In this document: in pieces, positions 18,348 to 26,725 of the stretch
Layout: every line of letters starts with the position of its first letter
Position numbering within the stretch: position 1 is the first letter of the stretch
Assembly: GCA_004292695.1 (NCBI GenBank)
Contig: RDXV01000028.1
Coordinates: 1 to 39,484 of the forward strand
Source of the DNA: Nostocales cyanobacterium
Lineage (GTDB): Bacteria; Cyanobacteriota; Cyanobacteriia; Cyanobacteriales; Nostocaceae
Direction: 5' to 3'
DNA: 39,484 nt
The notes under the pieces: generated by a model
What the model was told of the DNA's origin: nothing
The model's database searches: none
What the model saw: only the letters and a program-made list of their open reading frames with translations
Program-made: the position numbers and the translations under genes

Positions 18348-21128
18348 ATGAGCAACTACACTTTATTAGAACTGTTTCGTCAGGAAGTAGCAACTAACAT
18401 TGCTACCTTGAAACAATGTCTTCCTGTATTGAAAACTCAGCCTCATTCCCAGAATGAAATTGAGCAAGCAATACAAGCGGCTCATTCCCTTTGGGGAATT
18501 ACTAGCATTATGGAAATAGAAAAAGCTGCTAATTTAGTGCAGTTAATGAAAAATTGCTTTATTGCTGTTCAGCAACAAAATATGAATTTAAGGGAAGAAG
18601 AAATTGATACCTTACTTCATGCTAGTGATTTGCTGTTAAGTATGAGTAAAGCTGCTGAGGGTAATTTAGATACATGGATAACAGATCATGCTTGGGGTTG
18701 GAATACTACTCAGAAAATTATTACTAATTTAATAGATAGGGAACAGGTGACAGATGATGCTCCCTTTACTCCCTCTATCTCCCCTACTCCCCCTACTCCC
18801 CCCACTCCCCCTGCTCCCCCTACTCCTATCGAACTACCAGAAATAAGTAATGATGGTGATTCGATGATGGATTTATTTAGGTTGGAGGCCCAAGCGCAAG
18901 TTAATATCCTCAATAATGGATTACTGATTATAGAAAACAAGCCCCAATCAGCACAGGAATTAGAAGCCTTGATGCGGGCTGCACATTCGATCAAAGGTTC
19001 TGCGCGAATTGTTGGGTTAGATGGGGTGGTGGAATTAGCCCACGTTATGGAAGATTGTTTTGTGGCGGCTCAAGCCAAAACCGTTACTTTAACTCCCGAT
19101 GATGTGGATGTGTTACTGCAAGGGGTAGATTTGCTGCAAAGTATTAGTCAAATCAATGATGCAGAATTACCAGGTTGGTTAGGACAACATCAAGGCAATT
19201 TTAGGAATATTTGTGATGATGTGGCAGCAATTTTACAACCGGGGCGCAGAAAGCAAAGGATCAACACTGCTGTAGAAACAAATCCACAGATAGTTAATAC
19301 TCAATCCCCAGTACCCAGTTCCCAATCACTAATCCCCAGTACCCAGTCCCAACTTGCTACTCGTGGGGGAGAAAATACGGTCAGTAATCAAGACCGTGTT
19401 GTGCGTGTAAGTGCTGATAATTTGAATCGAATTATGGGTTTAGCCGGTGAATCACTGATTGAGGCTAACTGGTTACAACCTTTTGCTGATTCCATGATGT
19501 CCCTGAAATCTCGGATGTTAGATATTGCTCGCAATTTAGAACAGTTAGAGGAGTCCATTGAGCAGAATGTATATGAGCAAGAGGGGAAAGTATATTTGCT
19601 GCAAGCCAGACAACAAAAACAAGAATGTATTGATTATATAGGCGATCGCCTGAACGAATTAGAGTTATATGTGCGTCGTACTGCTAGTTTATCAGACCGT
19701 CTTTATCGGGAAGTAATTAATTCTCACATGAGACCTTTTGAAGATGGTTTACAAAGTTTTCCGCGCATGATTCGGGATTTGGCACGTAATCTTAATAAAC
19801 AAGTAAAATTAGAAATTATTGGTAAATCTACACCCGTTGATCGGGATATTCTCCAAAAATTAGAAGCACCTTTAACCCACATTCTCAGAAATGCTGTAGA
19901 TCATGGTTTGGAACTTCCAGAAGAACGCATTGCTGTGGGTAAATCTCCTGAAGGAACAATTCGTTTAGAAGCCTTTCATCGTGGAGGAATGTTAGCAATT
20001 ACTATTAGCGATGATGGTAAAGGTATAGATCGTGAACAATTACGCCAGAAAATTATTAACAAGAATTTAGTAACAACAGATATGGCCGCTCAACTTTCCG
20101 ATGCAGAGTTAATGGAATTTCTCTTTTTACCTGGTTTTTCCACAGCTAAACAAGTTACAGAAATTTCTGGCAGAGGTGTAGGTTTAGATATTGTTAAAAG
20201 TATGGCACAAGATGTTGGGGGAACAGTCCGCGCCAGTTCTCAATTTGGTAAAGGAACAAGTTTTCATTTTCAACTTCCCCTCACCTTGTCAGTAGTCAGA
20301 ACATTATTAGTAGAAATTTCTGGTAAACCTTATGCTATTCCTTTAGCACGAATTGACCAGATTGTTACTTTAGAAAGAGATGAAATTACTGATGTCGAAA
20401 ATCGCCAATATTTCACCATGAATGAGCAAAATATTGGTTTAATTGCTGCCCATCAAGTTTTAGAATTACCAGCACCTAAACAGCAAAATGGTGCAGTTTG
20501 TATTGTTGTTATTAGTGATCAAAATAGTACCTATGGATTAGTCGTAGATAAGTTTTTAGGTGAGCGAGATTTAGTAGTTAGACCTTTAGATCCCCGTTTA
20601 GGTAAAGTTCCAGATATTAGCGCTATTGCTTTATTAGGAGATGGTTCACCTATTTTAATCATTGATGTCTCTGATATGGTACGTTCTATGGATGCCATTC
20701 TCAAAGGTGGAAATTTATCTAAGGTGATGATGCAAGCTGAGTTAGAAAGTATCACTCGACATAGAAGAATTTTGGTAGTTGATGACTCTATTACTGTGCG
20801 AGAAATGGAACGAAAACTATTAGAAAATCGTGGTTATCTGGTAGATACTGCTGTTAATGGTGTGGAAGGTTGGAATGCAGTCAGAACTAATGACTATGAT
20901 TTAGTAATTAGTGATATTGATATGCCGCGAATGAATGGTATTGAATTAGTTAAACAAATCAAAAGTAATCCGCGTTTAAATTATTTACCTGTAATTATTA
21001 TTTCTTATCGTGACAGGGAAGAAGATAGAATTCAAGGTTTAGAAGCTGGTGCTGATTATTATTTAACTAAGAGTAGTTTTCATGATGATACTTTAATTAA
21101 TGCGGTAATTGATTTAATTGGAAATTAG
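18348..21128 (+). CDS. cheA: Hybrid CheA histidine kinase with two Hpt domains and C-terminal receiver, WspE-like
   Basis: This is the 926-residue central kinase of the chemosensory locus. Domains in order: Hpt1 (about 1-125) with H46 in AAHSLWG; a proline-rich linker (about 141-165); Hpt2 (about 173-300) with the canonical AAHSIKGSARIVGLD and H213; a second linker; a dimerisation region; the HATPase domain with N box HILRNAVDHG (505-525), G1 DDGKGID (555-561) and G2 GRGVGLD (608-614); a CheW domain (about 645-785); and a receiver (about 806-926) with DD at 812-813, phosphoacceptor D856 and the TK pair near 907-908. Hpt1 has Trp in place of the usual Lys two residues after S47 and may be impaired. 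The start is the ATG at 18348; the upstream open stretch is a tandem repeat. It should phosphorylate the CheB and the cyclase regulator encoded next. Confidence 0.95.
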   Translation: MSNYTLLELFRQEVATNIATLKQCLPVLKTQPHSQNEIEQAIQAAHSLWGITSIMEIEKAANLVQLMKNCFIAVQQQNMNLREEEIDTLLHASDLLLSMSKAAEGNLDTWITDHAWGWNTTQKIITNLIDREQVTDDAPFTPSISPTPPTPPTPPAPPTPIELPEISNDGDSMMDLFRLEAQAQVNILNNGLLIIENKPQSAQELEALMRAAHSIKGSARIVGLDGVVELAHVMEDCFVAAQAKTVTLTPDDVDVLLQGVDLLQSISQINDAELPGWLGQHQGNFRNICDDVAAILQPGRRKQRINTAVETNPQIVNTQSPVPSSQSLIPSTQSQLATRGGENTVSNQDRVVRVSADNLNRIMGLAGESLIEANWLQPFADSMMSLKSRMLDIARNLEQLEESIEQNVYEQEGKVYLLQARQQKQECIDYIGDRLNELELYVRRTASLSDRLYREVINSHMRPFEDGLQSFPRMIRDLARNLNKQVKLEIIGKSTPVDRDILQKLEAPLTHILRNAVDHGLELPEERIAVGKSPEGTIRLEAFHRGGMLAITISDDGKGIDREQLRQKIINKNLVTTDMAAQLSDAELMEFLFLPGFSTAKQVTEISGRGVGLDIVKSMAQDVGGTVRASSQFGKGTSFHFQLPLTLSVVRTLLVEISGKPYAIPLARIDQIVTLERDEITDVENRQYFTMNEQNIGLIAAHQVLELPAPKQQNGAVCIVVISDQNSTYGLVVDKFLGERDLVVRPLDPRLGKVPDISAIALLGDGSPILIIDVSDMVRSMDAILKGGNLSKVMMQAELESITRHRRILVVDDSITVREMERKLLENRGYLVDTAVNGVEGWNAVRTNDYDLVISDIDMPRMNGIELVKQIKSNPRLNYLPVIIISYRDREEDRIQGLEAGADYYLTKSSFHDDTLINAVIDLIGN
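18776..18828. repeat. CCCCCTACT-type minisatellite inside cheA encoding a Pro-Thr linker
   Basis: C-rich imperfect 9-12-bp units encode a run of PTPP/APPTP between Hpt1 and Hpt2. The sequence type matches intergenic cyanobacterial repeats, so a repeat appears to have been captured in the coding sequence. Confidence 0.75.
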
Positions 21129-21188
21129 TTATTAGTTATTAGTTATTGGCTTATTCATTCTCCCAGTCACCATTCCCTAATTCATTAT

Positions 21189-22199
21189 ATGAAAATTGCT
21201 ATTGTTAATGATAAACTTTTGGCTCTCAATACACTAAAAAGGATTGTCCAATCAGTCCCCTACTATCAAGTAATTTGGACTGCTAAAAATGGTAAAGAGG
21301 CAATTGATAAATGTCAGGAAAATACCCCTGATTTAATATTAATGGATTTGTTCATGCCTGTCATGGATGGAGTTTCCGCAACCCAAAATATTATGAAGTA
21401 TTCACCTTGTGCAATTCTGCTTGTTACTAGCAATAAAGAAGATCATATTTCTCAAGTTTATGCAGCAATGGGTTATGGGGCTTTAGATGTTGTTGATACT
21501 CCGGTAATAGATACAGAAAACTTTTCCAATATGACTGATAAGTTACTGGGTAAAATAGCGATGATTGCTAAATTAATTAAAAAGAGTTCAACACCTAGTA
21601 AAATCAAGTCAGAAAGTAAAAATCCCATATTTACATCAATGGAATTAGTAGCAATTGGTTCTTCCACTGGCGGACCGAAAGCACTAGCTACGATTCTATC
21701 AAAATTACCCGCTAATTTTAATGCGGCGATCGCCATTGTTCAGCACGTTGATAGCCATTTTTCTAGCGGTTTTGCCGACTGGTTAAACCAGCAAACACCT
21801 TTACCTGTAAGATTAGCAGTACCAGGCGATCGCCTGCAAAAAGGGACAGTTTTAGTCGCCGGAACAAATGATCATCTCTGCTTAAAATCAGATTTAACTT
21901 TAGCTTATACTAAAAATCCTATTGATTACCCCTATCGTCCTTCTGTGGACGTATTTTTTCATAGTCTTGCCCAACATTGGAAAAAGAAAGGAACAGCAAT
22001 TTTACTGACAGGTATGGGTAAAGATGGAGCAGCAGGATTAAATGCTTTAAAACTTCAAGGTTGGGATACAATTGCCCAAAACCAAGAAAGTTGTATTGTC
22101 TACGGAATGCCCAAAGCTGCTGTTGAATTAAATGCGGCTACTCAAGTATTATCTTTAGAGGGTATAGTTACTGATTTACAAAAATTTTTACATAACTAA
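21189..22199 (+). CDS. cheB: CheB methylesterase with receiver domain, WspF-like
   Basis: This 336-residue CheB removes receptor methyl groups and, in Wsp systems, resets signalling. The receiver starts MKIAIVNDK, with N-D replacing the usual D-D pair, as in WspF-type proteins. The phosphoacceptor is D53 in [13 protein letters not shown], and [11 protein letters not shown] (about 95-105) is also characteristic. The methylesterase triad is visible as S159 in GSSTGG, H186 in VQHVD and D279 in GMGKDGAAG. It follows cheA after 60 bp containing an imperfect TTAGTTA heptamer run and precedes the cyclase response regulator by 33 bp. No strong ribosome site is visible before the ATG. Confidence 0.94.
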   Translation: MKIAIVNDKLLALNTLKRIVQSVPYYQVIWTAKNGKEAIDKCQENTPDLILMDLFMPVMDGVSATQNIMKYSPCAILLVTSNKEDHISQVYAAMGYGALDVVDTPVIDTENFSNMTDKLLGKIAMIAKLIKKSSTPSKIKSESKNPIFTSMELVAIGSSTGGPKALATILSKLPANFNAAIAIVQHVDSHFSSGFADWLNQQTPLPVRLAVPGDRLQKGTVLVAGTNDHLCLKSDLTLAYTKNPIDYPYRPSVDVFFHSLAQHWKKKGTAILLTGMGKDGAAGLNALKLQGWDTIAQNQESCIVYGMPKAAVELNAATQVLSLEGIVTDLQKFLHN

Positions 22200-22232
22200 C
22201 TGATCCATTTTATTAATTACCAATTACAAATT

Positions 22233-23744
22233 ATGGAAGAAAAAATTACAGTTTTATTAATAGATGATCAATCTATCATCAGTGAAGCTATTCATCGAAT
22301 GCTTAAACCTGAAACAGATATTGTTTATCATTACTGCAATGATCCTACTAAAGCTATTAAAGTTGCAAAAGAAGTCTGTCCTACAGTTATTTTGCAAGAC
22401 TTAGTAATGCCCCAAATGGAAGGATTATTATTAGTTAAATTTTTGCGTTCTAAAGATTCACCTACTGCTAATGTTCCTTTAATTGTTCTTTCCAGTAAAG
22501 AAGATCCTAATATCAAAGTTAAAGCATTTGAATTAGGAGCAAATGATTACTTAGTAAAACTACCAAATGCACTGGAATTAATAGCCAGAATTCGCTATCA
22601 TTCCAAGGCTTATATTAACTTTCTCAAACGCCAAGAAGCAGAGACTTTATTTAAAGAAGAAATTATGCGTCAAGCGGCATACATTGAACAAGTTGGTAAA
22701 GTAACAAGTGCTGCTTTTGATGTAGAAAGAGATGCTTTCCAACCCGATATTCTAGCGGAAGTTGCTAAACGCAATGATGAACTAGGACAACTAGCCAGGG
22801 TATTTACCAATATGGTAAAAACAGTAAAAATCAGAGAAAAAGAACTCACCAATGCTAACAGTCAACTAGAGTCTTTATTAAAAGCCTATGGGCGATTTGT
22901 ACCCCATGAATATCTACGATTTTTACGGAAAGAAAGTATTACTGATGTGAAATTAGGTGATCATGTTAGTAAAATTATGGGAGTAATGTTTAGTGATATT
23001 CGTTCCTTTACAACTATTTGTGAAGGTATGACACCCCAGGATAACTTTAATTTTGTTAACGCCTACCTTAAAAGGGTTAGTCCTGAAATTCGTAACAATT
23101 ATGGGCTAATAGTAAAATTTTTAGGAGATGGGATGATGGCGGTTTTTCCTGATGGTGCTGATGATGCTATAGCTGCTGCTGTTTCTAAACTTAAAAGAGT
23201 AGAAGAATATAATAAAAAGCGAGCCGAAAACGGCTATATTCCTATTAAAATTGGCATCGGTATTCATGTTGGACACATGATGTTAGGCATGGTGGGAGAG
23301 GAAAACAGAATGCAGGGAGATGCGTTTTCTGATAATGTGAATTTAACAGCCCGTTTGGAAGGATTAACTAAATTTTATGGAGTTTCTTTATTAATTTCTG
23401 GACAGGCATTAGGTAATCTGAGTAACCCTGATAAATATCAAATTCGCTTTTTAGATCGAGTAGTAGTCAAAGGAAGAAGTGAGGCAATTTCTGTTTATGA
23501 AATATTGGACGCAGAAGTTGATGAAATTCGATTTACCAAATTACAAACTCAACCGGATTTTGAGCATGGATTAGAATATTATCGCCAAGGTGATTTTGAA
23601 AAAGCAAAAAATTATTTTCAAAAAGTTTTAGATTTAAACTCTGCTGATAAAACTGCTGAATTATATCTAACTCGTGTTAATTATTTATTGGAAAGTGATC
23701 AACCTGAAAATTGGGATGGTATTTGGCACTTTACCGAAAAATAA
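22233..23744 (+). CDS. WspR-type receiver fused to class III adenylyl cyclase domain and TPR
   Basis: This is the 503-residue output protein of the chemosensory locus. The receiver (1-125) has D11/D12, phosphoacceptor D56 in VILQDLVMP, S87 and K109. Its stretches HYCNDPTKA and ELGANDYLVKLPNALELIARIRYHSKAYI closely recall the receiver of WspR. A HAMP-like helical linker follows (about 150-200, DELGQLARVF), then a class III cyclase domain (about 215-420). Metal aspartates are D255 (MFSDIRSFT) and D299 (KFLGDGMMAVF), purine-site residues are K295 and D363, and N370 and R374 complete the active site. The Lys/Asp pair favours ATP over GTP. A TPR (about 440-490) ends the protein. There is no GGDEF domain. 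Phosphorylation by the CheA-like kinase is inferred from position. Confidence 0.92.
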   Translation: MEEKITVLLIDDQSIISEAIHRMLKPETDIVYHYCNDPTKAIKVAKEVCPTVILQDLVMPQMEGLLLVKFLRSKDSPTANVPLIVLSSKEDPNIKVKAFELGANDYLVKLPNALELIARIRYHSKAYINFLKRQEAETLFKEEIMRQAAYIEQVGKVTSAAFDVERDAFQPDILAEVAKRNDELGQLARVFTNMVKTVKIREKELTNANSQLESLLKAYGRFVPHEYLRFLRKESITDVKLGDHVSKIMGVMFSDIRSFTTICEGMTPQDNFNFVNAYLKRVSPEIRNNYGLIVKFLGDGMMAVFPDGADDAIAAAVSKLKRVEEYNKKRAENGYIPIKIGIGIHVGHMMLGMVGEENRMQGDAFSDNVNLTARLEGLTKFYGVSLLISGQALGNLSNPDKYQIRFLDRVVVKGRSEAISVYEILDAEVDEIRFTKLQTQPDFEHGLEYYRQGDFEKAKNYFQKVLDLNSADKTAELYLTRVNYLLESDQPENWDGIWHFTEK

Positions 23745-23770
23745 CTAATTCAAAGTCAACTAATTCAAAG
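23743..23770. repeat. 13-bp direct duplication at the end of the cyclase gene
   Basis: AACTAATTCAAAG occurs at 23743-23755 and again at 23758-23770; the first copy begins inside the TAA stop codon. No function is apparent. Confidence 0.7.
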
Positions 23771-23911
23771 AATGATAAATTAAACTCAGAATTCGGGGAT
23801 CTGGGTATGAAGGATGGTTATAGCTAAATTATCACCAAGTTCATAAAATAAAGATTATTCTGGAGATAGAGATACAGAGTATTATTCGGTAAATAATGAG
23901 GAAATATAATT

Positions 23912-25276
23912 ATGGAATCTCTAGATATAAAATGGATTAGATCCCAGTTTCCCGCATTATCCCAAACCATCAACGGAAAACCAGCGATATTTTTTGATGG
24001 ACCTGGGGGAACTCAAGTTCCTGGTGCAGTATTAGATAATATCAATGATTATTTAGTTAGGTGTAATGCTAACGCTCATGGTTATTTTACCACCAGTGCG
24101 CGAACTGATGCGGTAATTAATTCTGCCAGAGCAGCGATCGCCGATTTTTTAGGATGTAATAATGATGAAGTGGTTTTTGGTGCAAATATGACCACTCTTA
24201 CTTTTACAGTGAGTCGTGCGATCGCCAGAGAATTAAAATCAGGAGATGAAATAATTGTCACAAAATTAGACCACGCTGCTAATATTTCCCCTTGGGTTGC
24301 GTTAGAAGAAAAAGGTGTAAAAGTTCAATTTGTTGATATCAATACTTTAGATTGTACCCTAGATTTAACTGATTTAGAAACCAAAATTAATGAAAATACA
24401 AAATTAGTTGCTGTCACCTATGCTTCTAATGCAGTGGGAACAATTAATGACATTAGTAAAATAGTCAAATTAGCCCACAATTTTGGGGCTTTAGTTTTTG
24501 TTGATGCTGTCCATTATGCACCCCACGCACCCATTAATGTCCATCATTTAGATTGTGATTTTCTCGCTTGTTCAGCTTATAAATTCTTTGCTCCCCATGT
24601 CGGAATTTTATATGCAAAAAGAGAACATTTAACTAGATTTTCTCCCTATAAAGTCAAACCTGCAACTAATGAAATTCCCTCAAAATGGGAAACAGGAACA
24701 TTAAATCATGAAGGTTTAGCCGGTTTAGTAGCAACAATTAATTATTTAGCTAAATTAGGTTGTCATGTTTCCCCAACCTTAGATAATGAATTACTAGATT
24801 CTTTAATAGAAGCAGACCGAGAAGGTTTAACTACTTTTCATTGTCCCCGGTTTTTGACTTCAGAAACACAGGAAAACCATGAATTAGCATCAGCTTATCA
24901 TAGTCGGCGTGCAGCTTTATTAGCAGCAATGACAGCAATTCAACAATATGAAAGAGAACTCAGCAAAAAACTAATTTCCGGTTTATCAGAACTTCCAAAA
25001 ATTAAAGTTTATGGAATTACAGAACCGGAAAAATTTAACTGGAGAACTCCCACATTTTCTATTGCAATTGATGGTAAAAAAACCGCAGAAATAGCCAGAT
25101 TTTTGGGAGAAAAAGGCATATTTACATGGCATGGAAATTTCTATGCTATGGAACTCACAGAAAAATTAGGAGTAGAAAAATCAGGAGGATTATTAAGAAT
25201 TGGTTTAGCACACTATAACACCACAGAAGAAATAGAAGAATTTTTACAAACTATCGCTCAATTTATATCCTCTTAA
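23912..25276 (+). CDS. Cysteine desulfurase-like PLP-dependent class V aminotransferase family protein
   Basis: This 454-residue fold-type I PLP enzyme belongs to the branch annotated as cysteine desulfurase-like (VC1184 type). Motifs: FFDGPGGTQVP near the N-terminus, KLDHAANISPW (about 118-128), VDAVHYAPHAPIN (D198, H201) and the PLP lysine K224 in SAYKFFAPHVGILY. The end reads RIGLAHYNTTEEIEEFL, with no cysteine in the loop that bears the catalytic Cys of true CsdA/SufS proteins, so persulfide formation is doubtful. The ATG at 23912 is preceded by GAGGAAA. It is separated from the cyclase gene by 167 bp and faces psbA tail to tail. The substrate is unknown. Confidence 0.88.
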   Translation: MESLDIKWIRSQFPALSQTINGKPAIFFDGPGGTQVPGAVLDNINDYLVRCNANAHGYFTTSARTDAVINSARAAIADFLGCNNDEVVFGANMTTLTFTVSRAIARELKSGDEIIVTKLDHAANISPWVALEEKGVKVQFVDINTLDCTLDLTDLETKINENTKLVAVTYASNAVGTINDISKIVKLAHNFGALVFVDAVHYAPHAPINVHHLDCDFLACSAYKFFAPHVGILYAKREHLTRFSPYKVKPATNEIPSKWETGTLNHEGLAGLVATINYLAKLGCHVSPTLDNELLDSLIEADREGLTTFHCPRFLTSETQENHELASAYHSRRAALLAAMTAIQQYERELSKKLISGLSELPKIKVYGITEPEKFNWRTPTFSIAIDGKKTAEIARFLGEKGIFTWHGNFYAMELTEKLGVEKSGGLLRIGLAHYNTTEEIEEFLQTIAQFISS

Positions 25277-25280
25277 TACT

Positions 25281-25305
25281 CTCTGCGCCTCTGCGCCTCT
25301 GCGTG
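25281..25305. repeat. CTCTGCGC-type tandem repeat
   Basis: Tandem CTCTGCGC-type units (CTCTGCGCCTCTGCGCCTCT, then GCGTG), the reverse-complement type of the GCAGAGG repeat at 9485-9520, lie in the convergent spacer after the PLP-enzyme gene. Confidence 0.8.
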
Positions 25306-25320
25306 AAAAAATCCATCCAA

Positions 25321-25354
25321 AATACCCGAATCTGATGTATAGAAATCGGGTATT
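25321..25354 (-). terminator. Intrinsic terminator between convergent genes
   Basis: AATACCCGA (25321-25329) pairs with TCGGGTATT (25346-25354) with a 16-nt loop. On the minus strand the stem overlaps and is followed by a TATTTTGG stretch, fitting termination of the D1-variant gene. It may act in both directions. Confidence 0.7.
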
Positions 25355-25365
25355 AAAAATCATCA

Positions 25366-26436
25366 CTAACTAACAGGAATCGGTTCACCACAAGACATAA
25401 CAACTGGGAAATTATGAACATTAGGAGCGTGCATTGCTAAAATTCCCAAACTGGCACGATTAAGTAAATCTGCTTCACTTCTTACCACCATTCCCCGACT
25501 ATCTAAAATTGAATGATGGAAATTAAAACCATTCAAATTAAACGCCATAGTTGCTACACCTAATGCAGCAAACCAAATACCAATGGTAGGTAATGCTGCT
25601 AGTAAAAAATGAAAAGAACGGTGATTCTTACTAGCAAATAAGGGAGTCAATAACCTACCTAAAAAACCATAATGTCCTGCTAAATAGCTATAGGTTACTT
25701 GTTTTTGTCCCAGTTGATAACCACCATTGGGTGATTCATTTTCACTGTTTTTTTTCAACAGAGTAGATGTCACCAAAGAACCATGTAAAGAACTTAAAAA
25801 TGCACCACTAAAAATTCCCGCTACTCCTAATATATGAAAGGGGTGCATTAAGATATTATGATCTCCTTGGAAAGCTAACATAAAGTGAAACGTTCCAGAA
25901 ATCCCCAAGGGTAAACCATCAGCAAAACTACCTTGTCCGATGGGATAAATTAATAAAACTGCGGTAGCTGCTGCTGCTGGTGCAGAATAAGCAACCGCTA
26001 ACCAAGGACGCATTCCTAAACGGTAACTTAATTCCCATAACCGCCCTAAATAACACCAAGTTCCGATCAAAAAATGTAAAACAATTAGTTGATAAGGACC
26101 GCCATTATACAGCCATTCATCAATAGAAGCTGCTTCCCAAATTGGATAAAAATGTAAACCAATAGCGGCAGAAGTTGGAACTACAGCGGCTGTAATTATG
26201 TTGTTTCCATCCATTAAAGAACCACGAATGGGGTCTCTAATTCCTTCCATATCTACCCCTGGTGCAGCTATGAAAGCGAGGACAAAACAAGTTGTAGCTA
26301 CTAATAAAGTGGGAATCATTAAGACACCAAACCAACCAATATAAAGGCGGTTTTCGGTGCTAGTTATCCAGGCACAAAAACGATCCCAAAGTTTGAAGAA
26401 ATCTAGTTCTTCTCGACGTGGAGCAATGATTGTCAT
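25366..26436 (-). CDS. psbA: Photosystem II D1 variant lacking Mn-cluster ligands (rogue/sentinel D1)
   Basis: This 356-residue D1 homologue is clearly aligned throughout with standard D1 (standard numbering below). Kept: TyrZ Y161, D170, H190, chlorophyll ligands H118 and H198, and non-haem-iron ligands H215 and H272. Changed: E189D, E333A, D342V and A344S in the Mn-cluster set, although H332 and H337 remain. Proton-path and nearby residues D61E, E65D, N87A and N181H also differ. One residue is inserted before the QB loop and S264 aligns with Ala. The end is [13 protein letters not shown], so normal processing after A344 is unlikely. It does not look like ChlF. I chose ATG 26436 with GAGGTG 6 nt upstream over 26460. 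The family's known role is replacing D1 to give non-oxygen-evolving PSII in darkness or low oxygen. Confidence 0.92.
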   Translation of the reverse strand: MTIIAPRREELDFFKLWDRFCAWITSTENRLYIGWFGVLMIPTLLVATTCFVLAFIAAPGVDMEGIRDPIRGSLMDGNNIITAAVVPTSAAIGLHFYPIWEAASIDEWLYNGGPYQLIVLHFLIGTWCYLGRLWELSYRLGMRPWLAVAYSAPAAAATAVLLIYPIGQGSFADGLPLGISGTFHFMLAFQGDHNILMHPFHILGVAGIFSGAFLSSLHGSLVTSTLLKKNSENESPNGGYQLGQKQVTYSYLAGHYGFLGRLLTPLFASKNHRSFHFLLAALPTIGIWFAALGVATMAFNLNGFNFHHSILDSRGMVVRSEADLLNRASLGILAMHAPNVHNFPVVMSCGEPIPVS

Positions 26437-26548
26437 TGTCTTCACCTCATAGAACCTCATAGAATTTTTGGAGTGGGAATTTTAGATTATTTAATCTTTT
26501 TATTCCTATCTTCCTCCATCTATTTAATAGTAAAATTACTTTATTATC

Positions 26549-26583
26549 GTCATGCTGATGACATAGTTTGATGATCTATCAAA
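26549..26583. promoter_or_regulatory. Two adjacent dyads upstream of the D1-variant gene
   Basis: GTCAT-N4-ATGAC (26549-26562) and TTTGAT-N5-ATCAAA (26567-26583) lie 113-147 bp upstream of the D1-variant start. The second resembles an FNR half-site pair (TTGAT/ATCAA) but with five rather than four spacer bases. Their role as binding sites is a guess from symmetry and position. Confidence 0.35.
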
Positions 26584-26675
26584 AGTATTATTATTATGAC
26601 TGCCATAGTTAGGAAACAGTTAACAGTAAAGAATCTTAACTGATAACAGGTGACAGGTGACAGTAAGAAGTTTGA

Positions 26676-26721
26676 ACTGATAACTGATAACTGATAACTG
26701 ATAACTGATAACTGATAACTG
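26676..26721. repeat. Heptamer tandem repeat ACTGATA
   Basis: More than six near-perfect copies of a 7-bp unit lie immediately downstream of recN, ending a few bases before its stop codon. A related GGTGACA pair occurs just upstream (26648-26661). Confidence 0.92.
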
Positions 26722-26725
26722 AAAT

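Noticed and set aside
25366-26436. ChlF (chlorophyll f synthase) identity for the D1 variant
   Set aside because: Position 130/131 region reads GRLWELS without the residues associated with ChlF, no far-red cluster genes are nearby, and H332, H337 and D170 are retained.
26567-26583. Calling the TTTGAT-N5-ATCAAA dyad a true FNR site
   Set aside because: FNR boxes have a four-base spacer, and I do not know of an FNR protein of that specificity in these cyanobacteria; kept only as an unnamed dyad.
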